From the NCBI GenBank assembly GCA_015494005.1, contig WGCB01000450.1, positions 1-5,389 of the forward strand: DNA of 5,389 nucleotides. Reading direction: 5' to 3'. The position numbers were made by a program, and so were the translations under genes. This stretch comes from Caldilineaceae bacterium. Its GTDB lineage: Bacteria; Chloroflexota; Anaerolineae; Caldilineales; Caldilineaceae. Position 1 is the stretch's first letter. Each line of letters opens with the position of its first letter. Positions 5,383 to 5,389 of the stretch are shown piece after piece. The notes beneath the pieces were generated by a model. It had not been told where the DNA came from and searched no databases. It worked only from the letters and a program-made list of their open reading frames with translations.

Positions 5383-5389
5383 TTCAGTT

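Noticed and set aside
1..5389. tRNA, rRNA, CRISPR array, insertion sequence or phage attachment site
   Set aside because: No direct-repeat array, transposase frame, cloverleaf or ribosomal RNA-like segment was seen on either strand.

Overview
The window is GC-rich and almost fully coding. It holds the 3' end of a plus-strand housekeeping gene (rdgB, ITP/XTP pyrophosphatase). Facing it is a complete minus-strand ABC-importer operon in the order binding protein, permease, ATPase. The best guess for the source is a Chloroflexota bacterium, possibly thermophilic. The signs are the high GC, a binding lipoprotein with a Pro/Ala-rich linker after its lipid cysteine, and degenerate GGCGATTGGAG-type intergenic repeats that translate as GDWRLAIGD. 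This placement is inference and is not supported by any marker gene.

Layout. Bases 1-463 (+) are rdgB, cut by the left edge. Bases 464-564 are a convergent intergenic stretch with degenerate short repeats and no convincing terminator. Bases 565-1659 (-) encode the ATPase with a C-terminal TOBE-like region. Bases 1709-4015 (-) encode a fused double-domain permease of 768 residues, much longer than the roughly 500-residue FbpB norm. Bases 4016-4096 are an intercistronic gap with a strong 13-bp hairpin. Bases 4097-5176 (-) encode the substrate-binding lipoprotein. Bases 5177-5389 hold the control region: a Shine-Dalgarno site, a leader with nested inverted repeats, a good sigma-70-type promoter (TTGACA, 16 bp, CATAAT), and further inverted repeats towards the right edge.

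How it works together. The lipoprotein captures an unknown ligand outside the membrane and delivers it to the fused permease, whose two EAA loops dock on an ATPase homodimer. By family this is the FbpABC/AfuABC group, often auto-annotated as ferric iron uptake. The binding protein lacks the Tyr-Tyr ferric pair at the expected place and most resembles, from memory, AfuA, which binds hexose phosphates. A phosphorylated organic solute is therefore at least as likely as iron.

The most unusual feature is an insert of about 178 residues in the second permease domain. It is predicted to add six transmembrane helices in a topology that fits the positive-inside rule, and similar 18-residue segments lie at its two boundaries. 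Nothing in the window looks like a defence, mobile or wholly new system.
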